From the NCBI GenBank assembly GCA_041392765.1, contig JAWKLL010000004.1:62001-126000 (forward strand): a stretch of DNA of 64,000 nucleotides, given 5' to 3'. Below the pieces are notes generated by a model. It searched no databases, was not told the DNA's origin, and saw nothing but the letters and a program-made list of their open reading frames with translations. The DNA is from Lewinella sp041392765. GTDB lineage: Bacteria > Bacteroidota > Bacteroidia > Chitinophagales > Saprospiraceae. The first letter of the stretch is position 1. Every line of letters begins with the position of its first letter. A program made the translations under genes and the position numbers. Positions 35,831 to 46,800 of this stretch are shown here, piece after piece.

Positions 35831-37705
35831 TCACCCCGCCACCAACACTATTTTACTGCCGTCCATTTTAGCGATTTTTTGCAAGAACTCCCGAAAGTCA
35901 TTGTATTGGGAGGCAGGTACGTCGTTGTCCAATAGTTCGAGGTGACGTTGGATAACGATTTGTTGGCCTTCAGCGGAGATGATCCATTCACATACGCCAT
36001 AAGGAGACTCCAACCGGGTAGAAGGCGGTAAACTCTCCACTTGGTGATGATCGGGGATTTCGAAGACGATTCGGCTATCCAAGCTGTAACCAAAAGGGAT
36101 GACAAGTGGATAATGGCGCTCTTCTCGTTGTTCAGGCACATCCAAAAAGGGCGAAATGGTATTGGCTGGCACGAATAAGCGTTTGCCTGCTTTGGCGGCA
36201 TAGCGTTCTGCTCGAGCCTTGAAGGTAAGATTGGTTTGGGGTAGGTCGGGGTGGTTTTCTACCACCAGGTCTTCTAGGGCGAGTGTAGGCAGCTTGCCTT
36301 TTGTCCTGACCAATGCTTCCATGTCTTCCTTTTTGCCGTAGTAGCTATAATCGCGCCAGTCTTCGTGCAGTATTCCGTTGCGCTGGCCTTGGTAGTCAAT
36401 AGTAGCACCTCCTGATGGGTCGATGGTGAAAGTGGCCGTTTCGGTGGCGTTATTATCGGTTAGTGCCAGTTTGGGGGTGTGAGCGATTTTGCCTCCTTGG
36501 GGGGTTACGAGGAGTACCCTACGGTCGTGTGTCCACTGCCCGAGATAGCCGGGTGGGTAGTGGCTGCTGGTACATTCCAACCACATATCCTCGGTAGGAA
36601 TATAGAGTATGGCGTGGTTGAAGTAGGGCGTTACGAAATCATCTTCTATGGCATAAGGGCGTTCTTCTCCGGCTTCAATAATGACGGGATAGCTTTCAAT
36701 GCCGATGATTTGAAGCATGGATTTCATGTAGTTACTCAGTGCTTTGCAATCACCATATCCTTTTTCTTCCACATAAGCGGCATCGAAGGGCTGCCAGCCA
36801 CCAATACCCAACTGAACACTGACGTAGCGTTTTTCCTGCTGCATGAATCGGTAGAGTCGGGCGATTTTTTCTTTATCATCGGGGGCATCTGCTACTAAGT
36901 CGCGTATTTGTGCTTCCAATGCGGGGGATATGGCATCGCGGTCTTTCCAAATACGATGGAGAAAGGCCCCGTAATCTTCCCAACTTTCCATACTGCCATT
37001 GTATTCGTTGATGCTAAAATCTCCACCAGAGAGCATTAAGGAGGGCAATACTTCGTGAACGGGAGGTGCCATGGGTTCGGTCTTTATGGCAGGTAGGCTT
37101 TCAGCCATCCACTCCCAAGTGGTGGACTTGCCATCGGATGTTACCTTTGGTGTAAGATCGATATTGTAGAGCTTGTGGCCGATGTTGAAACCTTCTGGCA
37201 CGATAAGCCGAAAGGAGGATGAAAGCACTGCACTGGTGGATCGCTCTTGAAAATGCCAGGCGGTAAGCGCAGCTCTGGAAATTCCTTTGAGCCGTTGTGA
37301 AAAAGTATATTCCACGATGTAGGGATACTCGCTATGGGAAAGTTCGATATAGCGCACCCGATCTTCGGAATAAATGCTGAAGCCATCCACGGCTGCGATA
37401 TCTCTGATCTCTGATTTTCTTACTTTGCGAATTGGATTGCCCGTCATATCTAGGATGTCGGCATCCATTACCTCGATTTTATTGACCGGGTCATACCCCA
37501 CATAAAAGAGGTTGGCATCGCTTTCAGGGTTGAGGATGATGATGCGCTGTTTTTCTGAATACCGTGCTTCGGATTCGCTGATGATTTCGAGTGTGCCGCT
37601 CGCTTCTACTACTTCATGTGCGTGACGGAGCATGGCCGAGTCGAGTGTTTGGGCACTGAGTTCCCAACCAAAAAGAAGGATGATGATGAAAAAATAGGAT
37701 TTCAT
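35831..37705 (-). CDS. DUF3857 and transglutaminase-like domain protein
   Basis: A 624-residue secreted protein (signal MKSYFFIIILLFGWELSAQ). Residues about 40-210 form the DUF3857 beta domain (RYIELSHSEYPYIVEYTF). The central transglutaminase-like domain has VQLGIGGWQPFDAAYVEEKGYGDCKALS, with the catalytic Cys in GYGDC, the His in YFNHAILYIP and a likely Asp/Glu in DMWLECTSS. The C-terminal 200 residues are beta-rich (DUF3858-like). These proteins are common in Bacteroidota, often in pairs; substrates are unknown. The other member of the pair follows upstream at 37710-39672 with only 4 bp between, so they form an operon. Confidence 0.88.
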   Translation of the reverse strand: MKSYFFIIILLFGWELSAQTLDSAMLRHAHEVVEASGTLEIISESEARYSEKQRIIILNPESDANLFYVGYDPVNKIEVMDADILDMTGNPIRKVRKSEIRDIAAVDGFSIYSEDRVRYIELSHSEYPYIVEYTFSQRLKGISRAALTAWHFQERSTSAVLSSSFRLIVPEGFNIGHKLYNIDLTPKVTSDGKSTTWEWMAESLPAIKTEPMAPPVHEVLPSLMLSGGDFSINEYNGSMESWEDYGAFLHRIWKDRDAISPALEAQIRDLVADAPDDKEKIARLYRFMQQEKRYVSVQLGIGGWQPFDAAYVEEKGYGDCKALSNYMKSMLQIIGIESYPVIIEAGEERPYAIEDDFVTPYFNHAILYIPTEDMWLECTSSHYPPGYLGQWTHDRRVLLVTPQGGKIAHTPKLALTDNNATETATFTIDPSGGATIDYQGQRNGILHEDWRDYSYYGKKEDMEALVRTKGKLPTLALEDLVVENHPDLPQTNLTFKARAERYAAKAGKRLFVPANTISPFLDVPEQREERHYPLVIPFGYSLDSRIVFEIPDHHQVESLPPSTRLESPYGVCEWIISAEGQQIVIQRHLELLDNDVPASQYNDFREFLQKIAKMDGSKIVLVAG

Positions 37706-37709
37706 TGGA

Positions 37710-39672
37710 TTATGCTTTTTTTAGTACCACTTGTTCTTGCAATTTTTGGGCAATCTGCTCAAACATATCGCGGAGTGCTGGGTAATCATCGGGGGAGAAC
37801 CGCGTTTGCTGTACTTTGAGCGTCATAAGGGTGTTCACCTTGCCGTTTTTTTCCTGCGCGATAAATTGCAATGTGACCCCGCCCTCTTTAAAGGATAAAT
37901 TAAGGGCTTCAGGAATGGATTCTACGGTATAGCCTTCCGGCAGTGCATAGCTGACGACGTTCTTTTCCTCAAAAGGATAAGGGAAATCGATGGGGTAGTT
38001 GCGTTTTTCTCGTTGGAATGGGTTTTTGGTAAACAGGGAATATTGAATGGGTGTAAAGTAGATGAAATCACCATTTACCATCCCTGCTTCGGGTATTTCA
38101 ACATGGCTGCTTACTTTCAAAGCGTTGTTTTTTTCGTCTTTGAACTCAACCGCCATGTCGGTGAAGACGGTATTGTCGGGAAATCTTTCTGCCCACAATT
38201 TTTCAGGTGTTTGGTCTTTCAGTTTACTGCGGTCATAATAGGCACTGTAACCATTTTTGACACTCTTCATATCGGCCACAATGGTTCCGTCGGCGGTGAT
38301 GCTTCCATTGTAGGCCAATAAATCCTGAAAGGAAGGAGCTACAATGTCGATCCAGCCTGGGTTTTCCTCATTGAGTACGAATCCTTCTTTATTAAGTGCC
38401 CTTTCGTTGATGATGCCTACGGGGAACAATGGGTTAGAAAAATCCACCAATTTCCATTTGTCATCAATATTGAGGATGATGACTACATAGTTAAACTGAT
38501 CCATGAGCGGGAACTCGGTAATAACAGCACCATGATCGCGAGTGGATAGCAAAACAGGATAGGCTTTGAACCCAAAATGGTGAAGGACAGCAAGTGCTGC
38601 GTACTGAACACCAGCCAAATCACCTTCGTGTTTGGTGAACATTTCGTCGGGGGAAAGTGCTGCCCATATAGTGCCGTCATCTCCATTCCAAGGAATCTTG
38701 GGTGGTGATAAAATCGGCAATGAGGTTCAGTTTTTCGCTGGCTGGCAAAGTAGCGGGTATGGCGTTGGAAGCTGCTTCAACGATTTTTTTATAGTTGCGC
38801 TCTTTGGTAAAAAACAACCCGAGGTGGTCGTCGTTCAACAAGTCTTTGGCGGTGGCTTCCCATGTGTCATATACCTTTACTTTGGTACCTGTATAGGTGA
38901 CGTACTCGCTAGCTTGAAAACGTATTTTGATTAGGTAGTCTTCCGGGGTGGTCATAAAGGGTTCTAGGTGAACCGCATCGCCGTTTTGCATCCAGAAGCT
39001 ACCATTATTGGCACGAACAGTCATGTTGCCCAAGGAAAATACGGTTGTTCCGTCTGCTTGTTGGGTTTTATTCATGTATTCAGCTCCCAGCATAAGAAAG
39101 GAATAGGTAATGGGCGCTTTACACGCAAAATGGTAATAAGAAGACCTCACGGGTATTTCATCGCGGAACGCCCATTCGTCGGGGGTTGTTATAAGATAGC
39201 TGTAGTGGTGGTACCGATATTCTACCACACTCCCCACTTGCACATTGGGGAAACTGAATGTGATTTTTGTCCAGTTTTCATTGATTTTTTCGCGAAACAT
39301 TTCTTTTTCAGGCACTTCTTCAATCTTCCCATCGGGGCTAATCGATTGCGCTTTCAGTTGCGTGATGCTTTCTAAATTGTCTTTGTGGTAGTAGTACAGG
39401 GTAGCATCTCCGTATTTTTCAACACCCACAGGTGTCAATATTTTTATCCTTTTGTGCCTTCTGAGCATAGATTCATACCGGCCTTGATTGTCGGAATCAA
39501 CCCTCATAAGTCCTTGGTCTGCCAGTACGACTGCTTCCGCTTCGGAGTCATACGGCCAAGCAGTCATTGCAAGGTCGCTTTGGGGTATGTCGCCATAAAT
39601 GATTTCTTCGTAGGGTTGTGCACTCAATACAGAGGTACATACAGTTAGTAGTATCAGAAAAAGCTTTTTCAT
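37710..39672 (-). CDS. Second DUF3857 protein, transglutaminase core lacks the catalytic Cys; one frameshift
   Basis: Signal peptide (MKKLFLILLTVCTSVLSAQ), then DUF3857 with ITFSFPNVQVGSVVEYRYHHYS. The frame breaks near 38690, between SEKLNLIADFITTQDSLEWR and WNGDDGTIW, and continues to 37710. Total about 650 residues. Where the paralogue downstream has GYGDCKALS this one has KHEGDLAGVQYAALAVLHHFG, so the nucleophilic Cys is missing, while FNYVVIILNIDDKWKLVDFSNP keeps the fold. It is probably a non-catalytic partner or a binding protein. This Cys-less form is widespread, so the loss is likely natural and not a sequence error. Confidence 0.82.
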
Positions 39673-39828
39673 ATCATGTTAGCTTTAGATGAGAAAAAAC
39701 AAATGGTCAGAGGAGCAATTCAAATAGGCGCCATTCCGAGAGGGGAGGCTATTTATCAATTGAACTGTTTCCTAATAAGCCACTAAGTAAAATAATTTTG
39801 TAAAAAACAACGACTGTTTGCGTGATTT

Positions 39829-39861
39829 TTTGTCGAAATCGCGTGAAGTTCTCTAATTTCG
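39829..39861 (+). promoter_or_regulatory. Promoter of the small T9SS protein gene
   Basis: TTTG (39829-39832), 21 bp spacer, then TAATTTCG (39854-39861), close to the Bacteroidota consensus TTTG-N17-23-TAnnTTTG with one mismatch. The ATG is 28 bp further. Confidence 0.55.
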
Positions 39862-39888
39862 CCCGTGTTCAACAAGCGTATAATTAAG

Positions 39889-40620
39889 ATGAGATATGTG
39901 TTGGTATGGCTATGCGTGATGATGATGGCTGGTTTGTCTGCCCAGACGAAGCTGCGCATGACACCTGCTGTGGCTTACCGTCAGGCAGTATTGCCAAACG
40001 ATGCCAACCACGAGGAAGTTTTGAAAGTAGAAGTAACGAATACCACTCGACAAACACTGCGGTTGCGGTGGGATAGAGAAGTGGTTTACCAACCGAATGC
40101 TTGGGTGATACAGCTTTGCGATAAGGAATCCAGCTACCCGCCGGAGGTGTCTAGTAATTACAATCCATTGCAAGGAATCGCGGCACCTATTGTATTAGCC
40201 CCCGGAGAATCTTTTGACCTTTACCTGACGGTTGCTCCCTTTCGGGTAACGGGGCAAAACAAAGTGGAGGTCGTATTTCGCAATATGGACAACCCTTCAG
40301 AAACGCTGGGCACGGCAGTATTTCAACTCAACCTGCTCGATAGCCGCACGAAAAACGATATAGAAAGTGCCGGCAACCGGATCAGGGTGTATCCAAACCC
40401 TGTTTACGATCGCTTTTTTTTGCAAAATGCACCACCGCTTTCCAAACTGGAAGTTTACAACACACTGGGGCGTAAGGTGAAGTCATGGACGACACCCCTG
40501 CCGGGAGATAGTTTTTTTGCAGGAGATCTACCCCAAGGTGTTTACCTGCTGAGTTTGGTGGACGAACAAGGTCAGGTGATTCGAACGATCCGTATGGTCA
40601 AGCGGGAATTTCGGCCTTGA
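39889..40620 (+). CDS. Small T9SS-exported protein with type-A sorting domain
   Basis: A 243-residue protein from the ATG at 39889 (signal peptide MRYVLVWLCVMMMAGLSAQ). The middle part is an Ig-like beta sandwich (VLKVEVTNTTRQTLRLRW, PIVLAPGESFDLYLTVAP, TLGTAVFQLNLLD) of the chaperone-like kind. The C-terminal 70 residues (IRVYPNPVYDRFFLQN, LEVYNTLGRKVKSW, LPQGVYLLSLVDEQG) are a type-A T9SS sorting domain, so it is secreted across the outer membrane. Function unknown. It has its own promoter and terminator. Confidence 0.85.
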   Translation: MRYVLVWLCVMMMAGLSAQTKLRMTPAVAYRQAVLPNDANHEEVLKVEVTNTTRQTLRLRWDREVVYQPNAWVIQLCDKESSYPPEVSSNYNPLQGIAAPIVLAPGESFDLYLTVAPFRVTGQNKVEVVFRNMDNPSETLGTAVFQLNLLDSRTKNDIESAGNRIRVYPNPVYDRFFLQNAPPLSKLEVYNTLGRKVKSWTTPLPGDSFFAGDLPQGVYLLSLVDEQGQVIRTIRMVKREFRP

Positions 40621-40648
40621 TGGGGTAGATTGTGCGCTTTCATAGTTT

Positions 40649-40672
40649 AGAGATGCTGAACATAGCATCTCT
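40649..40672. terminator. Likely terminator after the small T9SS gene
   Basis: Perfect 9-bp stem AGAGATGCT/AGCATCTCT with a 6-base loop, 28 bp after the stop codon. The T-tract is weak on the + strand (TATCTAAAAA), so termination strength is uncertain. Confidence 0.5.
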
Positions 40673-40775
40673 TATCTAAAAAACAAGGTCATCTATCTAA
40701 ATTAAGCGGGGATGTAGCTGTGATTGCGCTACATTTGGAACATTCTTTTTCGTTTCACTGTCAAAGGCTTTGAGT

Positions 40776-42014
40776 ATGAACACCCGCGAAAACATCAATT
40801 TAGCCATAGGGTCTGTACGCGACAATTGGTTGCGTGCTATTCTCACGCTTATTATCATTGCGTTTGGCATCATGGCTTTGGTGGGCATTCTCACCGCTAT
40901 TGATACGGCCATCTACTCCCTCAACGATAAGTTTGCTTACTTAGGGGCTAATACATTCGATATTGACCCTGCGGGTGATGGTGTACGAGGGCGTACTGGT
41001 GGGCGTCAGCAAAAGGAGGGCGACCCTTTTAGTTACGAACAAGCTACCGATTTCAAAGATCGCTATGCTTTCCCATCTCGGGTGTAAGTTTCGTTGTTTT
41101 GCAACGGGATCGCTGCTATCAAATACGGCAATGAAGAAACCAACCCGAATGTCGTCATTTTCGGAACAGATGAGAACTACATCGAGGCCAGAGCTTTTAC
41201 CCTGAAAACCGGGCGCAACTTTACTGCATTGGAAGCCAGAAATGGCGGCATGGTAACAATAATAGGTGCTGATATAGTGGAAGCACTTTTCAGGGGCAAC
41301 CCAGCTTATGCCATGGGGAAACAGATCACCACAGGCGCGGGGAAATATACGGTGGTAGGGGTGCTAGCGTCGAAAGGATCCTCTATGAATCAGAGCGAGG
41401 ATAGGCGCATACTCATCCCGCTGCAAACCGCCAAACGCTACTACGGTGGCGAGCGTACGAACTACAGCATCATGGTATCCGTCAATGACCCTACCCGCAT
41501 CGAGGCCGCTATCGGAGAAGCCACGGTGACACTGCGCAATATCCGTAAACTAGGCGCGGGAGCTGAAAATGACTTTGAGATAACCAAAAGTGATGGTTTG
41601 CTATCCATCATCAAAGACAATACACTTTACCTGCGTTTGGCAGCCATCAGTATTGGATTTATCACGTTATTAGGTGCCGCCATAGGGTTGATGAATATCA
41701 TGTTGGTATCTGTCACAGAGCGTACCCGTGAGATAGGTATCCGCAAAGCATTGGGGGCCACCAGCCGCAATATCCTCATTCAATTTCTCACTGAGGCGGT
41801 GGTTATCAGCATACTGGGGGGGATATTTGGCATCATATTAGGTGTACTCATCGGCAACGTAGTAAGCCTTCTTTTTGGCAGTGCCTTCCTCTTTCCGTGG
41901 TTGTGGATCACGGTAGCACTTATCACCTGTACCGTGGTGGGCTTACTCTCTGGTTTGTATCCGGCCCTGCGCGCCGCCGCCTTGGATCCTATTGAATCGT
42001 TGCGGTATGAGTGA
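40776..42014 (+). CDS. MacB-type ABC transporter permease, frameshifted near 41090
   Basis: A permease of about 410 residues. The N-terminus (ATG at 40776) reads MNTRENINLAIGSVRDNWLRAILTLIIIAFGIMALVGILTAID, the MacB first helix. After a local shift near 41085-41094 the periplasmic domain continues (EETNPNVVIFGTDENY, ALEARNGGMVTIIG), and the C-terminal three helices include VSVTERTREIGIRKALGATSRNILIQFL, the FtsX-domain signature. It ends ALDPIESLRYE. MacB/LolCE-like permeases export peptides, lipoproteins or drugs. No ATPase subunit is adjacent. The break is small, with the surrounding reading still recognisable. Confidence 0.82.
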
Positions 42015-42257
42015 TTTGAATCAATTTTATGTATAATGCAATGAATTAATACTGCTTACAATTGATTTAAAATCAATCAATTATATCGATTTTTAATAAT
42101 GCGGTGTACGGCGCTAAGTAGCTGTTGCCTTTTCAACATCCGAACTCACCCCCGATTTCTAGTGGCATCCCACCGATACACTTTTAAAACTCCCGAGCAC
42201 TTTGTCAGAAGCAGAATTTTCAGGATGATAGAATATACAGGATTATGCACATCCAAC

Positions 42258-42376
42258 CACATTTAGCACACATACACATTTGGCACCTATACACATTTAT
42301 CACACATACACATTTATCACACATACACATTTATCACATATACACATTTAGCACACATACACATTTGGCACCTATA
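42258..42376 (+). repeat. Seven tandem 17-bp units (CACATTTATCACACATA)
   Basis: Exactly seven head-to-tail units of 17 bp, each a variant of CACATTTATCACACATA. It is preceded by AGAATTTTCAGGATGATAGA and ATCCAACCACAT, and followed by CACTCCCGATAACTATCG, the target of the insertion sequence. There are no spacers, so this is not a CRISPR array. Confidence 0.9.
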
Positions 42377-42394
42377 CACTCCCGATAACTATCG

Positions 42395-43826
42395 CATACG
42401 CGTCAACTTAAAAAAAGCTAATATGTTTAGGCAAAAAAAAAGTTGCTGCTTAACTTTGTTCAATAGAATCAAAACAGAACAAGCAAGCAGCAACCATGAA
42501 ATATAATACGGTGCAAATAAAGAAAAAAATTAGGGGAACAAGCAATACTTATGATTGCAAAAGAATCTGGTTTCGAGATGCGGCAGCCGAGAAAATCGAC
42601 GGGTCGGATTTTTGATTGGCTTCGTATGATGATGCAGTTCAGTCTGCGAGGTTTGAGCGATTGGGCGCGGGCGATAGGAAAATTTACTGGCAAACACGTT
42701 AGCAAACAGGGTCTGCAAAAGAAGCTGCAATTCAGGCAGGAATCCTTCGTGCGCGACCTTCTGATGCATGTAATCAAACAGTCGGCAAAAGGAAGCCAAA
42801 GAATATTCCGCTGTTAGATGCCTTCAACAAGGTGTATGTGGAAGATAGCACCTGTTTGAGCCTACCGAAAAATTTGGCTAAATTTTACCCTGTAGCCGCA
42901 CAGTAAAAATGAAGGGCAGTGTGCTACGGCTCGTGTGCAGTTGCGCATAAATCTAAAGGACAATTCCTACCAGAACATACAAGTCAACTCATTCAGGGAT
43001 AACGACCAAAGTTTTGCCCACCAGATTTTGGAAGTGCTGGAAGAGGGTGCTTTGGTCATCCGCGACCAAGGATACTTCGTGTTGTCTGTGTTCAAAAAAA
43101 TCATCGAGAAGAAAGCATTCTTCCTGTCCCGTTTACGTTTTGGGACAAACGTCTATGATGGGCAGACAGGTGAAAAGCTGGATTTGCTCAAATTGCTAAG
43201 CGAGTGTAAGAAAGAAGGCAAGAAGGTATTGGATATCAATGTATTGTTGGGTAGCACAGACAAAATACCTGTACGACTGGTAGCGGTGGAAGCACCCGAG
43301 GACGTCAAGAGAATCAGGCGCTTCAAGGCCAAGAATGACAGGAATGGCAAGGCTAACCACAGCGATGAGTACTTTGAATTGCTGGGCTGGACAATCTTCA
43401 TCACCAACGTCGAGGCCAAAGTGGGGATTTAGAGACATCATCAGAGCGTATCGTTGTCGTTGGCGTATTGAAATCATTTTTTAAGTGCTGGAAGAGCAGC
43501 TTTAATGTGGATAATTTTTTTGACGGCAAAGAGTCTATATCCCCACCAAGGGTGATAATCACCATTTATATGATGCTTATCTGGTTGACGATGACGATCT
43601 CTTGGTACGGCATCTTTGTCGAGCGGGTGTATGAACAGACCCAAAAACACTTGAGCATCATTAAGTTCTCAGAGTTCATCAAAAGGAACTTCTGGGAGGT
43701 ACTGCTGGCTGGAAAACCTGATCAGTTCATCGAGGAACTCGCCCGACATGACTGCTATGAAAAGCGAAAAGACAGGCAGAGTTACCTCGAATTGTTATAT
43801 ATGAATTTTTTAAGTTGACGCTAATG
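42395..43826 (+). mobile_element. IS4-family (IS231-like) insertion sequence with perfect 12-bp target duplication
   Basis: Inverted ends CATACGCGTCAACTTAAAAAA (left) and CATTAGCGTCAACTTAAAAAA (right end, complement) start with CAT and contain TCAACTTAA, as in IS231. The 12-bp direct repeat CGATAACTATCG flanks both sides (42383-42394 and 43827-43838). Total length 1,432 bp. It was inserted into a palindrome CCCGATAACTATCGGG. Confidence 0.92.
42496..43818 (+). pseudogene. IS4-family DDE transposase, frameshifted
   Basis: Pieces in order: a helical N-terminal domain (SLRGLSDWARAIGKFTGKHVSKQGLQKK), the first catalytic Asp in YVEDSTCLSLPKNLAKFYPG, a second Asp in ALVIRDQGYFVLSVFKKI, a long frame 42935-43432 with the beta insert (LLGSTDKIPVRLVAVEAPEDV), and the Glu-containing WRIEIIFKCWKSSFN signature. 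At least four frame changes lie between them (near 42560, 42815, 42905 and 43435). The stop codon overlaps the right inverted repeat. Intact ends but a broken gene mean it could move only in trans, unless the shifts are sequencing errors. Confidence 0.8.
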
Positions 43827-43843
43827 CGATAACTATCGGGATA

Positions 43844-46800
43844 TCACATCCCTCCCCCTTTTCCCAATTTTTCCAACCTTAGTTTAAAAAGGTACTGCGG
43901 CTTTTCGGTGTATAGTGCTTGAAACAGCGCGACAGCAGTTTGTCGTGCGTTTTCATCTTCAGGCATCATGCGATAGCGCAAATAATTGGCTTCGGCTTGC
44001 TGTTCGGCGTGGAGCGGTTCGCGTTGGAGGTAGTCCAGTTGCAGCAACCCTTCGCGGGTTTTTCCTTGTAGGTGCAGGGCGCGTATCTCTAAGGCTCTTG
44101 CATCAAAAAGCAGGTCGGGGTTGCCTAGGGCGGTAGCTAGTTCCAAGGCTTCTTTTTCCACCGTTACTAAATCCTTGATTCGCCTCAATTTGATGAGCAC
44201 TAAGCCCTTCTCTATGAGGCTTGTACACAGTACGCTTTATGGCTGATTTTTCGCGTCAGTTCTATAGCGCGGTCGTAATAATGTAAGCTTCGCTCGAACT
44301 CTTCCGTGAAAAAGAAAATGTCGCCCAAGGTATTCAGCGCTTTGGCAATGCCCTTTTGGTAACCCAGCTCCTCGCACAGCATCAAGTTTTTCTGCATGTA
44401 TTCAATGGCCTTGTGGAATTCGCCTTGTAACTTTAGCAGTTCGCCTATCAATCCTAATGCGATGGCAATACCTTGTTTGTCGCCTAAAGCTTCGGTGATT
44501 TCCAAATCGCGGCGGAAGAGCTGCATCGCGTGGTCGTAATCGCCTTGTTGCTGGATGACCAACCCCAGCGAACCCATCGCGATGGATACGAGTTGTTTGT
44601 TGCCTAATTCCTCGGCCAGTCGCAGGCCTTCTTCATAACTTTGGCCAGCAGCCGGGTAATCGCCCTTTTCGTATTGCACAATGCCCAAGTTGACCAATAA
44701 TACCGACAACCCCTGTTTGTCATTTCTGGCTCGGTGTAGGGGCAACTGCCGATTGACCACCTCAATACCCGCATCGAATTGACCTAGGTTCATGTGGGTG
44801 AGTGCTAAGTTGGCGAGTATTTGCGCACCTCCCGTTTTTCCATCTGCTACATACCCAGAGTCGATGCTGCGTTCAAAGCTGGCTTTGGCTTGCAGGTATT
44901 CGCCTCTTCGCAAGTGGAGGTTACCCAAATGACCGTTTACTTTGGCATACCCTATTTTATCATCCACCGACTCAAACAAACCCGCAGCAATATGTAAGTG
45001 GTGATAGGCCGTTTCATAGTCGCCTTTTAGCATCAAAAGATGTCCCAACTGCATATTGCACTCACCAATCATGACGGCATCGCGCGATGACTTGGCTATT
45101 TGCAACGCTTTGTTAAAGGTATTCTCGCTTTCTGTCCAATTACCTACGAGTTGCAGCAATTTACCTCGCTTGATGTGGGTGCGTATTTCCTCTACTCCAT
45201 CGGCCTGTACGCCTAGGTAATGGAGCAGTTTTTCGTAATATTCCAGCGCCTGCTGATTTTGGTAGTTGCTGCGGGCGTAGTCAGCAGCTTTGCGCAAGTA
45301 TTCGCAGGTCTTATCGAACACCCCGGCTTGCTCGTAATGAAAAGCCAAATCGGCATAGCGGCTTTCCAATTGCCAGGTATAAGCGTTCAATAGCTTCCGC
45401 AATGAGTTTATGCAATTGGCGTAGGCGTGTGCCTAATTGCATATTATAAACGGCTTCTCGTAAAAGACTGTGCCGAAAAATATACCGCAACTCGTTCATG
45501 GCCATCCATATCTGTACCTCCTCTGCGGTTTTGATTTCGTCCCGCAGTATTGTCGCGTCATGCGCGTTTTCAGAAGGGACATTCCCTTGATGGCGCATCA
45601 CTTCCGATAGTACAGGTACTTCAAATTCGCGTCCTATAACGGCAGCCGCTTTTACGGTTTCCCGCACCTGCTCTGATAGGCGGTCGATACGCGCTGTCAG
45701 AATGGCATTGATGGAATTGGACAGCTTGATGTTTTCGTCCTTGATGGTCCATTCTCCCTCGTTTTGTACCAACAAACCACTTTCTAAAAAATACTCCAGC
45801 ATCTGCTCCAAGTAGAAAGGGTTGTTGTTCGTAGTACGCAGCAAGGTTTGGAGGAAGCTTTCCGCAATAGTTCCGTTGAGTTGCTTTTCGGCAAAGAGGC
45901 GCACTCCTTCCGCCGTCAAGGCATTCAACGACATATCGCTCCAGTGCAGTCCGTACCGTTTGGCTTCCTCTGCTAAGATGGGGTGGTTTTTGGCACCATC
46001 GTCCCCAAAACGCGAGGTCACCAACAGCCAAACCGGGTATTCCGGCATCAGCCGTACTAATTCCTGAAGTAATTCCACCGAGCTGTCGTCCATCCAATGC
46101 GCATCTTCTATGGCAATGACCAAGGGCTGGAGCTGGCTTTCTACCAACAGTAGGTCAATGATAGAGCGGATGGTGTGCTGGTAGCGGCCTTTAGCATCCA
46201 GCATTTCCCACAGGGAGTCTTCATAGTTCAAGCCTACCAAAGCGGCCAATACAGGGCGAATGCGCTCCAATTCCCGCAAGGTGAAGGTGTAATTGGCGGG
46301 TTGTTTTTCTTGCACACGGTCTGTCAAAGCTTGGAACCGCGCTTCAAAATTTGACCGATTCAGTGCTTCTGATTCCTCCGTAGAGCAGGCAAAATAGTGC
46401 CGTAGCGCATGCACGAAAGGATTGAAAGGCTTATGCAGTATCTGGTCGGCTTGGCAGGTAATCCATTGGATTTTATCAGTGTCCAAAAGTTGTTTTTGCA
46501 ACTCGAATACTAAGCGACTTTTGCCAATACCTGCTTCGCCAAAGACGTAAGACACGCCAGCATTTTTACCTTTTAGCAAAGGGGTTGCTGCTGTTATCAA
46601 CCCTGCGAGTTCCTCCTCCCGCGAGATAAAAGCGCCTTCATATACTTGGGTAGGATTGAAATGACGACCCAAGAGTTTGTAGGTAGGCACGTTGCCTTGT
46701 ATGCCTTTGTAGGGAATATTGCCCGTGTGAACAAATCGATAGGAAGGTGTTTGCTGCACCTCCTCGTCCACCAATACATCCCCCCATTGGGCATTGGTCA

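Noticed and set aside
42258..42376. CRISPR-like array
   Set aside because: Units are 17 bp, contiguous and without spacers, with no cas genes nearby. It is a tandem repeat.
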